A stretch of DNA of 64,000 nt from Hippasteria phrygiana (taxonomy: Eukaryota; Echinodermata; Asteroidea; Valvatida; Goniasteridae). The notes beneath the pieces are model-generated. The model was given only the letters and a program-made list of their open reading frames with translations. It was not told where the DNA came from and made no database searches. The translations under genes were made by a program, and so were the position numbers. Location: assembly GCA_037893225.1 (NCBI GenBank), contig JAZGUH010000713.1, positions 434,001 to 498,000 of the forward strand. Direction: 5' to 3'. Positions 35,401-46,945 of the stretch are shown piece by piece; position 1 is the stretch's first letter, and each line of letters starts with the position of its first letter.

Positions 35401-38400
35401 CATAACATATTGAGCAAACTGTTACATGTAGTTGGAAAGCAAGACACGAAGCCAAGATGGCGACCGTAATATTTTAATAGATGATGCAAGACATCTTAGA
35501 CATTTTATATATATAAATAGCAATAATTATTCTGTCCGATTATAATACTACTGATCTACAATATATTTGTCTTGTCATATTACCCATATGTTTCTTTATT
35601 AACATGATCCTTCTGTCGTGAAGACGCAGTAAAACGCGATTTTGTATTCTTTCGTCTTCACAGAATAAAAAACTGCAGTACCCCCTAAACACAACTCGCA
35701 CTATATTTATTGGGACGAGTTGGTTCTGTCACATAATGATGACATGCATCGTTCAATCCTTTCTCCTTACCTTCGCTTTTGGACTTTCGGAGATATTTTT
35801 TTGGTTCAAAAGTATTTCATATTTTTGTTGTAGAAATCTGGTGATAAATTCAACACGTGTATTATTTCTTCTTCTTCAAGAATACATCGTGGGAGAGCTA
35901 TCCAATATGAACATCATATATTTAAGTGCAAAGTAAGCATTTCGGTTACAGTTTCCAATATTTAAAACCTAAAACTTCACTAAAATGGTATATTTCTTGT
36001 TGTAGGTGACTCCACTGACAAGGTTATCCCGACAGATCGTTCGGTGTTTATATCCTGGGCCATGGGACCCATCAACCCCGATGGACGAGTTGCCAAACAC
36101 ATCAAAGCACCAACTGGTAAATTTACTGAGAAATTTCCACGATTCGGACGCCATTTTGTTTTCACATTTTAGTTTAATGACGTCACAAACCGTCTCTGCC
36201 TTCGCGACTTATGGTCTTGTGTGTTTTTGCATTCAATGCGACTACATGTATATAGAAAGCAGGTTTTCATATCCATGTCCATCTTGATGACAATTGGTTG
36301 AAATAAATAATTTATACACGTTTCGTTGTCTTTTAGGTAACCATGGGATCAATTTTGGACGTCGGGGTACCACATTCTGCCCAGCATTTACTGCCGTTGA
36401 CGTTGGTTCCCCGCTAGAACCTTGGCCACCCTCCAGCATCGATAGCGCCACGACGTTTGTATTAGATATAGGCCAATCCGGAGGGGAACGAGGTTACACA
36501 GGAATCACTGGTAGGATCTATATCCATTTTAGAATCGATGCACTTTTCCTCCCGAGTAAGAGGTTGCCATAAGCGTCCACTCTTTCCACGTTAGAAATGA
36601 CTCGCACAGCATCCTGTACGTCTGTTTCTGTTAAGAGCCACACCTCTCTTTATAGAGTTATTCGCTTGATATAGTTGCGATAACTTTTCTCAATTTGTTC
36701 TCGCCACCGATTTCAGCCTTAAATCACATTTGTAATGACTCGCACTTTTCTCATGCTATTTCCAGTATATTTCTCTATGATACTTTGTTTTCTGTTTTGT
36801 TTCAATCAGCCACCTTTTGGCAAGTTTCATTTTTATTGTGACTGTCATTCTTTTATTTGTTCTGCAGGTCTAATAAATAAAAGGTCCATTTAAAATGTCA
36901 TAAAAGTCCTTTCATATAAAAATCGAAGTCATAAAATCTTTGGCACTAATGCAAAAGGTTTCCAATTTTAAAAATGGATGCATGAAGCGAGAATAGTTTT
37001 GTTTCTAAAAAGCTTGAAACTGTAAATAATTCACAATTGATTTTAATATCACAACTTTGCCAAATGATAATTGTATGATTTCCAATGTACCTCTGTCGTT
37101 TTCTATTTTATTTTTACTCATCGTCATATTATTTTAAAGCCATCATCATAATCACAATCAACGCTGATAAAGCTTTAGTTCCGTAAGAAATAGCGTGACC
37201 ATTTATACCACTGTATAAACTGTATAAACTGTATAAACTGAGTTATTAATAATGGTTTCATTTTGCAAAAGGCTTTTCTTGTCTGATTATCTTCATACCA
37301 AAAAATTCCTTTGTTATAGAAATTAAATTGTTTATTTTCTTTCTGACTACACCAGGCAAAGTTGGTTGGGGCATAGCTTGGTACGTAAACAGTCTCCTAA
37401 TTCCTGAGATTACTGTCCAGCGAGGTACGACGTATACGTTTGAGGTCTACGGTGGGAATGATGTAGCATTGGCCGCTCAGTATCATCCATTCTACATCAC
37501 CGATGACTCGGAAGGGGGTTACCTCCAAAAGACCGAAGCGCAACAAATGGTAAGTTTTCAGTGAAATATTCATCCGTAAACAAACATTCATCCGTTCTAT
37601 CAGCGTAGTATCCAGGTTGTGGCTCCACGGTGGCGAGCAGTGATGCAGTCGAGACCATCACAAGACCCTGCAAGTCCCTGCAAGACCAACACAAGACCAT
37701 CATAAGACCTTCAGTCTTAATTCAAGTCTCAAGCTATTCAAATGAACTATAATAAAAGCATTCCTTTGTCATGGTTTATGCCTGTTACTTGTGTACAAGC
37801 TGGTGTTGTGAATGGTCTTGTGCATGGTATTGTGCCTGGTCTTGTGATGGTCTCGACTACATCACTGGTGGCGAAGCTCCAAATATTTTCTGAAAATTAG
37901 TCCAAATTCATTTCTACCCTTAAAGATATTTTAATGGAGGAAAGTGGTAAAATAATGGCATCTTTGATTCTATAAGACAAAAAAAGCATTAAAATAAAAA
38001 TTGCAAAATGTCGTGAGAGGGGAAGTTCTTATCCCCTCTCCCATCGCTGCATACGTCGTTCAGTCTCTATGAAAGAAAAACATAACAAGAAAATGTTTAA
38101 AAGAACCTATTTGGGTTTTGTTATTGTTGTTTTTGTTTAATATGAAATATTCCTGATTATTAGATGCTGAATAAGAAAAACGACTTCTGACCAAAGACCT
38201 TTTTTGACAGACTTTCCGATAAGAGGACCGACATTTTATCCCAATTCTCCTTGGTCATGAAATGCTCATCACTAAAATGTGTATGGGCAGTCTTTTATAA
38301 CCAAAAAGTATACCTCAAGTCCAACCAGTTGTCAGACGTTGGATGAAGTCCAACTATACACCTCAAAAGAAGCGAAGGTTCTTGTTGACGTATTTTTTGG

Positions 38401-39724
38401 TTTGGAAGTAGTTAGTATTATCCAAGCTCAAGGCATCTGTCAAACATTAATGCAGTGTGATTGGAGTATGTTGACTACAAAATATTAAACCTCGGTTTTT
38501 CTTCTCTGATTTTGTTTTACAACTGTGTAGGCCGTGACGGTATACGCTGGACCAACAGGTAAGAAATGAAATAATCAAATATGAAAGAAACATGGCTGTT
38601 GAAATTTCTCATCCTGGATCTGTCATTTTTGGCCACTGCACTACATTTTGTTTTGCTTTTGCGGGTAAAACAAAACAAATCTGACCTGACCCCCCCCCCC
38701 CCCCCCCCCCCCCCCCCATCTATAAAAAACCTGGATCCGCCCCCGATCCCTTCAGACAAAACAAACGAACAAACAAACAAACAAACAAACAAACACCCTA
38801 ACAAACAAACCAACGAGGGAAACAAAACCACTTGTTTCAGCTTGTGATTTGGTGTTCTCATTATTTGCATGACTAGAGGGATCGTACTGCGAATGGGAAG
38901 TCGGTTTACCAGGCACATCACCAGACGATTACGATAATTTCCTGAGCTATCGTTACGCCCTCCGACGTAACTGCGCAGACGCCGTGCCCACCCCGGGTAG
39001 ATTGACCTGGACTCCCGATGGAAGTACTCCAGATCTTGTGTACTACCAAGTAAGATTACGTCACCAAAACTGACCATCCAAAATGAAGCCTTTTGTCGTT
39101 CGTCTTATACTAAAAGCTCGTGTAGGATCCATTTAACGCGTTCATACTTAAATGTGCATTATTTTGACTTTTTAAAAAGATATTAGAGCACAAAATGGCT
39201 GCTTTTCAATTAAAATAAAAAAATTGGTATTTGCAATATTTTTAATAAATCCAACCATTCTTGTTAAATTTACATAATGTTCCCCAGATTCATGTTCGTG
39301 GTATCCCGGTCCCTTGCTCTTCTCTTGTTATCCTGATATTTTTATCTCATGAATTTCATCCCCCCCACCTTTTTTTAAAAAGTGTTACACGCACAGGTTC
39401 CTGGGCTGGAAGATTCGTGTGGTTGACGAACAGCTAGCTGTGGGTACCATGATGCCTGGAGATTCGGGCGGACAAGCTACCGATAGCCCGGCCACAGGTC
39501 GCCCAGTCACAGGACTCCCATTCACGGGACGTCCACCCACGGGACGCCCAGTCACGGGCGACCAGGCCACCGTGGGTGAAGGGTCGCAAATGAGCAGCAT
39601 GCAAACAGGAACTCAGTCATCGGACCTCGGGGCGAGTCCATCCCCTAGTGGTGGAGCCATCGCATCGGTCAACGTGTCCGTAGTCCTCGTTATCACTGCT
39701 CTGCTGGCCGTGTTAATGATCTAA
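23678..39724 (+). CDS. Skeletor-like DM13/DOMON protein, gene 2 (complete)
   Basis: Preferred model, 15 coding exons: 23678-23726, 29214-29357, 30363-30438, 30866-30974, 31697-31862, 32202-32271, 32820-33015, 33549-33794, 34593-34728, 36006-36116, 36337-36510, 37356-37549, 38531-38558, 38877-39049, 39383-39724. They join in frame to 737 residues plus TAA. Order: signal peptide, two DM13 domains, DOMON, Skeletor-type C-terminal region, a stalk repeating (T)GRPVTG-like units, and a hydrophobic C-terminus (VSVVLVITALLAVLMI) with no tail, as for GPI attachment. The first exon is the least certain: the alternative start is ATG 29174, reading MFADICVVFVTVAV directly into the second exon and giving 734 residues. 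The acceptor of exon 32820 (TTCAAAG) is also a judgement. The gene lies downstream of and parallel to gene 1, its tandem paralog. Secreted or surface location is inferred. Confidence 0.87.
23933..24026. repeat. C-rich minisatellite
   Basis: Irregular CGCTCCCCACCCC units repeat across the block, just downstream of a C23 run at 23820-23842. Both are G-quadruplex-prone on the minus strand and follow the putative first exon of gene 2 within 300 bp. Confidence 0.8.
26648..29004. mobile_element. Large foldback element (long inverted repeat with tandem-repeat core)
   Basis: Left arm 26648 to about 27540 and right arm about 28170 to 29004 are near-identical reverse complements, roughly 0.85 kb each. 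Examples: TAGTGATCCTTCGTTTTGA pairs with the end at 29004, GAGAAGCTCTACACCATAGG with 28920-28945, and GACAAGATGACCAAAGACAC with 28250-28280. Between the arms is a tandem array of about ten 64-bp units. No long open frame exists, so mobilisation would need another element's transposase. The architecture is that of Foldback/Galileo-type elements. No convincing target-site duplication was seen. It lies in intron 1 of gene 2 under the preferred model, or just upstream of the gene under the alternative. Confidence 0.85.
27550..28175. repeat. 64-bp tandem array at the centre of the foldback
   Basis: Unit: GTGTTCACATTCAAATGAGA, ATTGGTTTGGTCATAGAAAG, CAGTGCGCTGATGTATTCAG plus a short variable GTTG/GTGTG. 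About ten copies differ by point changes and 1-6 bp length differences. One unit lies inverted at the end of the left arm (27470-27537). Confidence 0.9.
29536..29824. mobile_element. MITE of the TAGTCGAGTCC family with an internal expansion
   Basis: The core (GCTCATTTAAATAGCTTGTG, AGGACTGGAGGGCTTGTGAT) and right end (GGACTCGACTACA) match the 12495 element. The left end is degraded. It holds a 13-fold GGACTTGCAG array where the 12495 copy has one unit. Confidence 0.65.
29671..29800. repeat. Perfect 10-bp tandem repeat, 13 copies
   Basis: GGACTTGCAG repeated 13 times without a mismatch. It lies in the intron between exons 29214 and 30363 of gene 2. Confidence 0.97.
33977..34141. mobile_element. 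MITE with AGCAAGATATGGGAC inverted ends, copy 2
   Basis: A perfect 15-bp inverted repeat at the ends; the interior is the reverse complement of the 22208 copy. It lies in the intron after exon 33549-33794. Confidence 0.7.
35088..35663. repeat. Two direct copies of a hairpin bracketing about 475 bp
   Basis: CCTTCTGTCGTGAAGACGCAG ... CGTCTTCACAG forms a hairpin at 35088-35132 and again at 35608-35663, with an extra AAAACGCGA in the second loop. It lies in the intron between exons 34593 and 36006. The nature of the segment between them is unknown. Confidence 0.7.
36337..39724 (+). other. Skeletor-type C-terminal region and stalk of gene 2
   Basis: Exons of 174, 194, 28, 173 and 342 bp; the first four have exactly the lengths of their gene 1 partners. 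The 28-bp microexon 38531-38558 reads AVTVYAGPT. The last exon (39383) continues from CYTHRFLGWKI into a linker much longer than in gene 1, with repeated TGRPVTG, TGLPFTG and TGRPPTG units, then a Ser/Gly-rich spacer and the hydrophobic end. Such a linker could be O-glycosylated and act as a stalk; that is inference. Confidence 0.82.
37638..37867. mobile_element. MITE related to the TAGTCGAGTCC family
   Basis: Ends CAGTGATGCAGTCGAGACC and GGTCTCGACTACATCACTG form an inverted repeat with one mismatch. The interior shares AGCTATTCAAATGAACT- and GCATTCCTTTGTCATGG-type sequence with 12495 in inverted orientation. Confidence 0.65.
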
Positions 39725-41498
39725 GTAAGAGAACATCATTTTTTAAGGAGAGAACATATTTGCCTTGTTAATTTTTTTTTTACGAATTCTGAAAGTATGC
39801 GCACCAAATGATAATTATGGTAGTATTAGGACGATTGCAAATCTGCTGTATGTAACATCATAACTGCACATTTTAAGAAACAGCGCGCACAATTTTCATA
39901 CAGAATGTTTGCAAGTTGTCTTCATGTCTTTTTAGTGTTTTGAATTGTATATAGGTAGTACTTAGCCGAAATTGTATGAATTATTTCATAAACATGTTAT
40001 TAATACCAAAGTATAAGCAATAATTCTTGTCAGTTAAGAAAAAATGAATAATATGATACCGAGTTTTGAAATCTTTGATCTTTTACCGAAAAGATGAATA
40101 CTATCAAAGTCCACCTGCACAAAGTGCCTACGTGTCTTTGTACGGCAATTTTAACTTGAATTGTTCAGACTGAAAGATGGTGTTCTGCTTTGCATGGTCA
40201 AACACATAAATCTGTAATGCAGTTTTTTTATCAATCACAGCAGTTGGTTGGACTGGACGGTAATTTATTTTCAGCCAAAAATATATTTTATTTACTAACA
40301 AGTATAACCATATTATTATTGTGTATAATTTAAATTGGCATGAATGCTGCAGTGATGAAAGTTGATAAAAATGCACGTTTTTGGGGGTTTTTTTTTTTTT
40401 TGGGGGGGGGAGCTTTGAGACGTCCAGCACCCATACACTGTTTACAATAGTTGCAGATGGCACAGAGGCACCAGACTATTACAGAGTTGGGGGTTGCCAT
40501 GCAATGTTTGCCCTATAGATCACGTGATAGGAACAATACATTTAGTCTGGGGAATGCAAACGTTGAATGCTGAATCTGCGATGTGTTTTGCACTGAATAA
40601 TTATAACTTCTTGTTATTCTTGCTTGTTATCATGTACGTACTGTTATTAGGACAATATATGCCGTACATTTTGCCTTTTATTGTGAGGCCTTGCTATTGA
40701 AATCGCTTGAAGCGTCTTATTTACTATTTACTTTATTTACGTCTCTTTTCCGAACAAACAAGAATCAACGATATGCGTGAGATTATTTTCAGATTATTAT
40801 TGGTGGAATTTATTTATGAAACGAGGATTTAACAAACACAAAGAACTGGCACAAAGGGGCGTGGTGAAAATTACAGCTTGGCACTCGGCCGAAGAAGGAA
40901 GTTGGGACAAATACAAATAGAAATGTTCAGCGTCACCGCCCGCTTCCTTGTAGGAGATTGATTCCTTTTATGTTCTTTCTCAAAAACAATCCATACAAAT
41001 GCACAGACAGGAGACGAAAGAGTCGTTTTAATTGGTCGAGAGGAAAACTTTGCTTTTTTCGATCCAATTGTTCAGTTCCTTTCAGTCCCAAGCATGACCT
41101 CAATCGTTTATGCAAATCCTAGTATAGTCTGGTTTCATTGATTTCCGGCCGTATGCAGGTAACCTACACGCTTGTTGCACTGGGAACTATTCAGTGCCAC
41201 GCACTCTAGTGAAAAGCGAAACACGAGGCTTGTCATTTTGCATATAGTCTTTCGAGTGAATGATTTCTACAAATAAATATATATTCCAGTTTCTCTCGCG
41301 ATCGCTGTTATGTGCTAAATCCGTGTAAATATCCAGCAATTAAGGGTAAAGGTTCGAGTGCACGCCCACTGTGTGTAGCGTGAGGGTTGGAGAGTTTATC
41401 TTCTGTCCGAAATCGGGTCAAAGTTTTTCTAGAGATTAACAATGTCAAAGTACACTTGCACAACGCGCCTACCACTTACAGCAATTTGATGCTAATTG

Positions 41499-41681
41499 CT
41501 ATATAAAGGAAGCTATCATACACAGATTATGAACAAAGAGACCTTTGAAACTTCTTGACGAGCGAGTCCTTCCTACTTTTTCGTCACTGTCGGGTGTGAA
41601 GCCTTTTTCTGGTCTCGCGTGAATTACAGTCACTGTTCCTGCAGTTGGAGCGACTGGTGTACCATTCTCGTTCTTTCTCAT
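41499..41681 (-). CDS. Weak candidate first exon, unknown product
   Basis: Sixty codons on the minus strand from ATG 41681. The first 45 (MRKNENGTPVAPTAG..., then KVGRTRSSRSFKG) have ordinary amino-acid composition and no low complexity, in a locally CpG-richer stretch. No clear donor or second exon was found and no family is recognised. It may be chance. Confidence 0.15.
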   Translation of the reverse strand: MRKNENGTPVAPTAGTVTVIHARPEKGFTPDSDEKVGRTRSSRSFKGLFVHNLCMIASFI

Positions 41682-42796
41682 TCTCCACTGAGTAAGTACA
41701 ACTCTAAGACTTCCAGAACTGATTACAGAGAATCAAAATCCAAGGAGATTTGGCGAGATTACGGTACTTTCGGGCTGAGTTCGGGCGAGTTATTCTTGTT
41801 TGTTCAATAACAATTCGTGTCTTCGTTCGTGTTCCGGCTGCTCGAACGCCAAAGAACGTCTGAAAGCCAAGAGCGCCATCTATCGCTGGTAACCACGCAA
41901 AATGTAATGGCTGCGCCCATGTACGTTATTCAAGCATTCGTTTCAAAAACCTGAATTTCAGACGCAAAATAATTTAACGGAAGCACAATATTTAGACTGC
42001 ATTTTCCCCGAGTTTGTTCATAAAAAGCTTTATTTTTCAAAACGTTTGGAAGGGAATTTTAGGCAACATTACGCCGACTTTTATGCTTCGTCAAATCATC
42101 CGCCATCTTTGGTCGTCTTCTTCGTCGTATCAAATTACGTCATGTTCTTGTAAACCCCCGACGGGTAGGTGGTGTGTGATCTTGTTCCGAGTGCAATGTT
42201 CGCGGGTCGCGTTCCCGCCGTTCGGGCGCAAGAACAGGGAACTCGTGTTAAGAACAGACTGCCCGAACTACTCAGCCTCGGCCACCCCGTATAGAAGCTA
42301 CGATGTGTGCGGCTGATTTTTATGCCCTGCCGGCGAAGCCGAAAAGGCAACCATGTGCGTTTTCCTATACTACTGAGGACCATGAATGGAACCCTTCTTT
42401 TGTTCCCTTTGTTTGTACTTTAACTTTTTCCGAACAGCTCCCATAAGGTTTGTACACGAAATTCTCCCGAGGACTCGGCCCAAGTCCTCGGTGTCATTGT
42501 TATCCGTAATCCCCCATTGTCCCAAGTCCTCTCTCGTATAGCCTAACCCACTTGGTTGCGTTTGCCTTGTCCTTCCGTGTGTGCGTGTGTGGGCGCGTTG
42601 GTGTATTCAAACCGCGGACGAAAAATGCCAGAGAACAAAAGAGAACAATATCGTCCGCGATTCCCAGCATACGTCCGCGATTGGAAGTGTGTACAAAACC
42701 TATGGAGGCCTTCCGAAAATGTTAGAGTATAAACAAAAGAGGAACAATGGGACGTCCGCGTTTGGAGGTCGGTACACGACTGTGTGTGTGTCCGTG

Positions 42797-43115
42797 TGGA
42801 TGGTTGGGACACGATAACTAGAGAAGGACTTGACATATCAACTTCCTATTTGGTATGTGGGTTGGTCTTGGGGTCCTCTAAAACCCTATTGGTTTTGGAC
42901 CCCATATGTCAAAGGTCAAGCCCATTATGCTTAAAACAATAGAAATGGTTGGTACAGGATAACTCCAGGATGACTTGACATATCGACTTCCTATTTGGTA
43001 TGTGGGTTGGTCTTGGGGTCCTCTAGAACCCTATTGATTTTGGCCCCCCATTGATCAAAGGTCAAGACCATTATGCTTAAAACAATAGAAATGGTTGGGA
43101 CACAATAACTTTAAT
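42797..43115. repeat. Tandem repeat of about 146 bp, 2.2 copies
   Basis: The unit begins ATGGTTGGGACACGATAACT, contains CTTCCTATTTGGTATGTGGG and TTGGTCTTGGGGTCCTCTA, and ends AAAACAATAGA. Starts at about 42799, 42946 and 43090. Confidence 0.85.
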
Positions 43116-43869
43116 CTGAAATAAGCAGTCTTATTTCTGTTGCAGATACAGTAAGCAGATCCATAACCTCTGATGCTAGCCATTTGCACTTTCCTTTGAT
43201 GCATGTTTGTCATATTAACACATTTTTCTTTTAAAAAATCATGCAGTGTTTAGTTAAAAAGGGTAATTCAACTTGGCAGGGCATTTGTGTTTGTCAACAC
43301 ACCATTCTTGTTTTTTTCAATGTTTTGTTTGTATTAGCCGCGTCGCATCGCAGACAGGGCTCTATAAGCACTCAGCGTTGTTCTTATTATTATTATTGTG
43401 CCAAATTCGTTTTCGCGACACAGCTGCAGTCACTGCTCAGCTGGGCCTTTTAGTTACGTGACAGTTTTCCTTGACGAAACTCATACACATGCGCAGTCTA
43501 TGAGACCGCAGGCTGCTATGACGAAACTCTCACACACGCAAAGTCTATGAGACCGCTGTACTGTGTCTGTTGAGGAAAACCCTCTGTCACTGGTATAGCG
43601 TTTTTTCCGTGCAAAATTTCCAGGCGTGCGATCGAAGAGTATCGAGGCCATATCCGGTTCAAAAATTCAATCCAGCTTTACTGATTCATAGGTGAGTAAA
43701 TTGCAAACGACGCGGCTCCTGCACGAATTCGTGCTTGTTTTACTGGGCTGAGCTGGAAAACTACAGTCATGTGGTTTTATGATGGATAACCAATTATTTT
43801 TTTACCATTTCAAACTGAAAATTTCACGTTCAATAATCAATTGTTTTGTACATAAGTAAATGCTGTCCG

Positions 43870-44890
43870 TGTTATGAAATTCCCCTCATGGAATGTATAT
43901 ACGCCCCTCATTGAGTATTATGTACAACCGTCACAAACGTGGGCGAGGCCACGCGTCACTTATTTGCATACGCGTGCGACCTCGGCTGACCCTAACTTGT
44001 GAATGAATGGGTCAAAGTTGTTTACGCCAAGCCTTTGCGAGAAGGTTCTGTGTAGAAATCTCGTATACGCTAGAAAACACTGTAATTGTATTTAGACGCT
44101 GTGTACAAGATTATTTGTAGATGTGACGTAATTCTGTAAGATTATATTTGGAAGCTGACGTGATTTGTAAGATACTTCTAGATTTTAGTAATTTCTGGAA
44201 TGTATGAAATTTCTTTATAACGGGCTAACTTCACAACAAAATCAGGACTTTAGACGGACGGAGAATTTTGTTTATCGAGTTCATCGAGCCGTTTTATTCG
44301 GACCTGTGACCTGTATATGACTCGTCTGCATAGGAGCCTCTGGAGACAGTTAGAGCTGAGTTTTATTTCCGGAAAAAGAGACATTTATTTGTGAACTGTC
44401 GTCGGTTCATTATTTGGGGTCTTATATCCCCATACTTTCGCGACGGGAGCCAGTTTGTGTCGTCCCCCGCTGTTTTCGTCTCTCTTCGGCTGTTTTGGAG
44501 GTGAATTCGCCCCGTGTTCCAGCTCGCCAAAGAACTGTATTCGCTCGCATTATTGGAGTCGTCCTCGTCCGTTGCATTGCTGAGTACCCAAGCCGTCCAA
44601 GTCCTCGCCCAAGTCCTCGCCCATTGCAGAGCTGCCCAAGTCGTCTGAGCCCTCGCTATAAGTCCTCGCCCGTAAGATCTTTTAAGTTATATATTGTATA
44701 AGATCTTTTCTTAATTCTACACTTGTTAAACCCTATTGATTTTCGAATATTCTCATTGTTAAATCAGATTGTTTCTTTGTTCTTATAATCAGTGTGATCT
44801 TGTTTAATATCTTTGTTGCATCTGAGAAAATTCAGGCTTTTTCTGGTAATTTTTATTTACGGATAGTCTGGAGATTTTCAGACCGTAACA
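43870..44890. repeat. Possible solo LTR
   Basis: About 1 kb bounded by TGTTATG and CGTAACA (near-inverted TG...CA ends), with a TATAA-like box at about 44214 and no coding part. No matching second LTR and no clear 5-bp target duplication was seen, so this is tentative. Confidence 0.3.
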
Positions 44891-45899
44891 CAATAGACAG
44901 GACTTATCAATGCACGTAATCAGAACAAAAGAGGAATACCCGCGGAGCAGTGGGATATCCAGATTTTGCATTCGGGCGGCAAAATGTCAAAGTTTTCTGA
45001 AAAAGTGTCCCCCGGTTGTTTTCGCCAGTAAAAATATTTGAAAGCGGGCAAAATGTCACGGGGCTGGGGTCCCATATCCCCCATCAATTCTGCGAAGGCT
45101 TACACCTTATAGAGTTTGTGCTCAAATCAAGGAAGGGCTTCCACAGTAAGGATTGCAACGGTAAATCATTTGTGTTATGTTGTCCAAAAGACAACAGCGC
45201 GGGAACACTTTTGAAAAGGGGGGGGGGGGGGGCAAAAGCAGCGCTGGTGCCGACCGGCTGCTGCCATGTTTTTCTTTATGCGGAACTGCCAAAAGTGAAG
45301 GGGGGGTCAATGCCCCTCCCCCTGTTTCGCCGCCGTTGCCAAAAGATTGTCATTAGTATACGCTACTAAGGGACATACGTCTCTGTGTATAATTTAATGC
45401 CGATCGCCCAATACAAGGCTAAAAGCCACTATAGGTAAAGGGGCTACAACAGTGCAGGGTTGGCCATATTTCAGGTTGCTAGCCCTACCACCCTTACGGT
45501 TTTCCTGGGTCCACATCTAAATAGAGGATACATCTTCAACAGATTCCCTATATCCCAATTTTCAGACCAATAGACCAAGGCGGGGGTAACTTCCATTCTT
45601 GGTGAGACCGATTCACTTCCAGGCCCCTTTGATACCGAAATAGATCGATGTGTGCGATCGAGCACCCCCCCCCCCCCCCCCCCCCCCGCCCTCGGGGAGG
45701 GACGAGGGGGCTATTAGAAATTGAAAACCCTACAGATACGCAAACAAAGCTATTAACCTTCGTACCCGTGGTAACACCGACCAAAGATCATGATATACGC
45801 GTATAGTTCCGCGTAGTTTCACTTTGAGAAAGTTCAGTACCCCGGTTCAGTACCCAGCAAAGAATACTAATATGGGCTGGCTCTAAACCAGTGGCGTGG

Positions 45900-46803
45900 C
45901 TTTGTCTTTATGACGTAGATTTGCACAGATGTAAGACGTCATAAAGACGTTGTACGGTCTCCGTGATTAGTACGTCTTACAGGTCAAAAATTTGACGTCT
46001 TTATCACGTGATCATAAAGTGATAATAACGTCTTTTTCACGTGATAATATTTTTACAATAACGTCTGAGTGACGTGTTCCTGACGTGAATATGACCAGTT
46101 TCTGGTGATACTCCTGTGTTGTCTCCATAACTGTTAAACAATATGTAATTAAAATGACAAAGACAGCATATTCTGGTAATTCACGTTTATTTAACAACCA
46201 GAATGTTTATATCCAACAATAACATTACTTGTGTAATGCAAACAAAACAAAGGTCAATAAAATATTACACATTTAAGCTTGAGCCACTAAATAATTAAAG
46301 AGATCTTTAAAACGAGGTGTATATTTCTGAACGCGTGCAAAACGTTTGAACCTATTTTTTTTTTCACGGCCTGAATTTCTCAAATTTAATATTCGCTTAA
46401 AAATTACGTGAGGAAATATTGCAATCCCTATATAGCCTGACTTCGGGAAAATTCGTTTTCCCTCCTTGGCATGCATGCACCAACCTTAATTAAGGCCCGT
46501 CATGATTTTTAGGTGAAATACGTGAAGTCAATGGTCGTAACTTTATTGTCTGAGCGACGTGATTATCACGTCATATTCCAGTCAAAAAATTGGGGAAAAT
46601 CTGGTAAAATATTGACGTGAAAATCACGTCATAATATGGTCATCAGCCATCAGAAACTTGAAATTAATTTGACGTTAAAACTCAAATCATGTAAAACGTA
46701 TTTCTCACGTCATAATTACGTCAGTCATACGACGGACGATGAGATTACCAATTGACGACGCGTCGTGAAGACGTCGCGACGTCGTCACGACGTCGGTCTG
46801 CTA
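45900..46803. repeat. GACGT/ACGTC-dense block
   Basis: More than twenty GACGT, ACGTC or ACGTGA motifs lie in two clusters (45905-46090 and 46500-46800), culminating in CGTCGCGACGTCGTCACGAC. The separating segment (46100-46490) is ordinary AT-rich DNA. The motif includes the CREB/ATF core TGACGT, but the density suggests a repeat-derived block. Confidence 0.6.
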
Positions 46804-46945
46804 TCGGGGAAGTAACAGGCATACCATGACAAAGGAATGCTTTTGTTACAGTTCATTTAAATAGCTTAAGACTTGGATTAAGACTGCTGGTCTTGTGCTG
46901 GTCTTGTGTGGTCTTTTGATAGTCTTGACTGCAACACTGCCCATG
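46803..46945. repeat. Fragment of the TAGTCGAGTCC MITE family
   Basis: Shares GACAAAGGAATGC, CATTTAAATAGCTTAAGAC and GGTCTTGTG-type repeats with the other members. It is truncated at the left and abuts the GACGT-rich block. Confidence 0.6.

Larger units (their letters stand above)
33549..36116 (+). other. DOMON domain of gene 2
   Basis: Exons of 246, 136 and 111 bp. Landmarks are 'FQVRWKIEGANI', 'YLAFGLSGSDTRTLMDGSDV', 'MFTYTRPLNTGDS' and 'ISWAMGPINPDGRVAKH'. Cysteines lie at DHCEV, at the first codon of exon 34593 and at GACPD, as in gene 1. Confidence 0.86.

Noticed and set aside
38517..39077. 186-codon minus-strand frame
   Set aside because: It is a shadow of gene 2 exons plus poly(C) and CAAA-type repeats (runs of Gly, VCLFVCLFVCSF).
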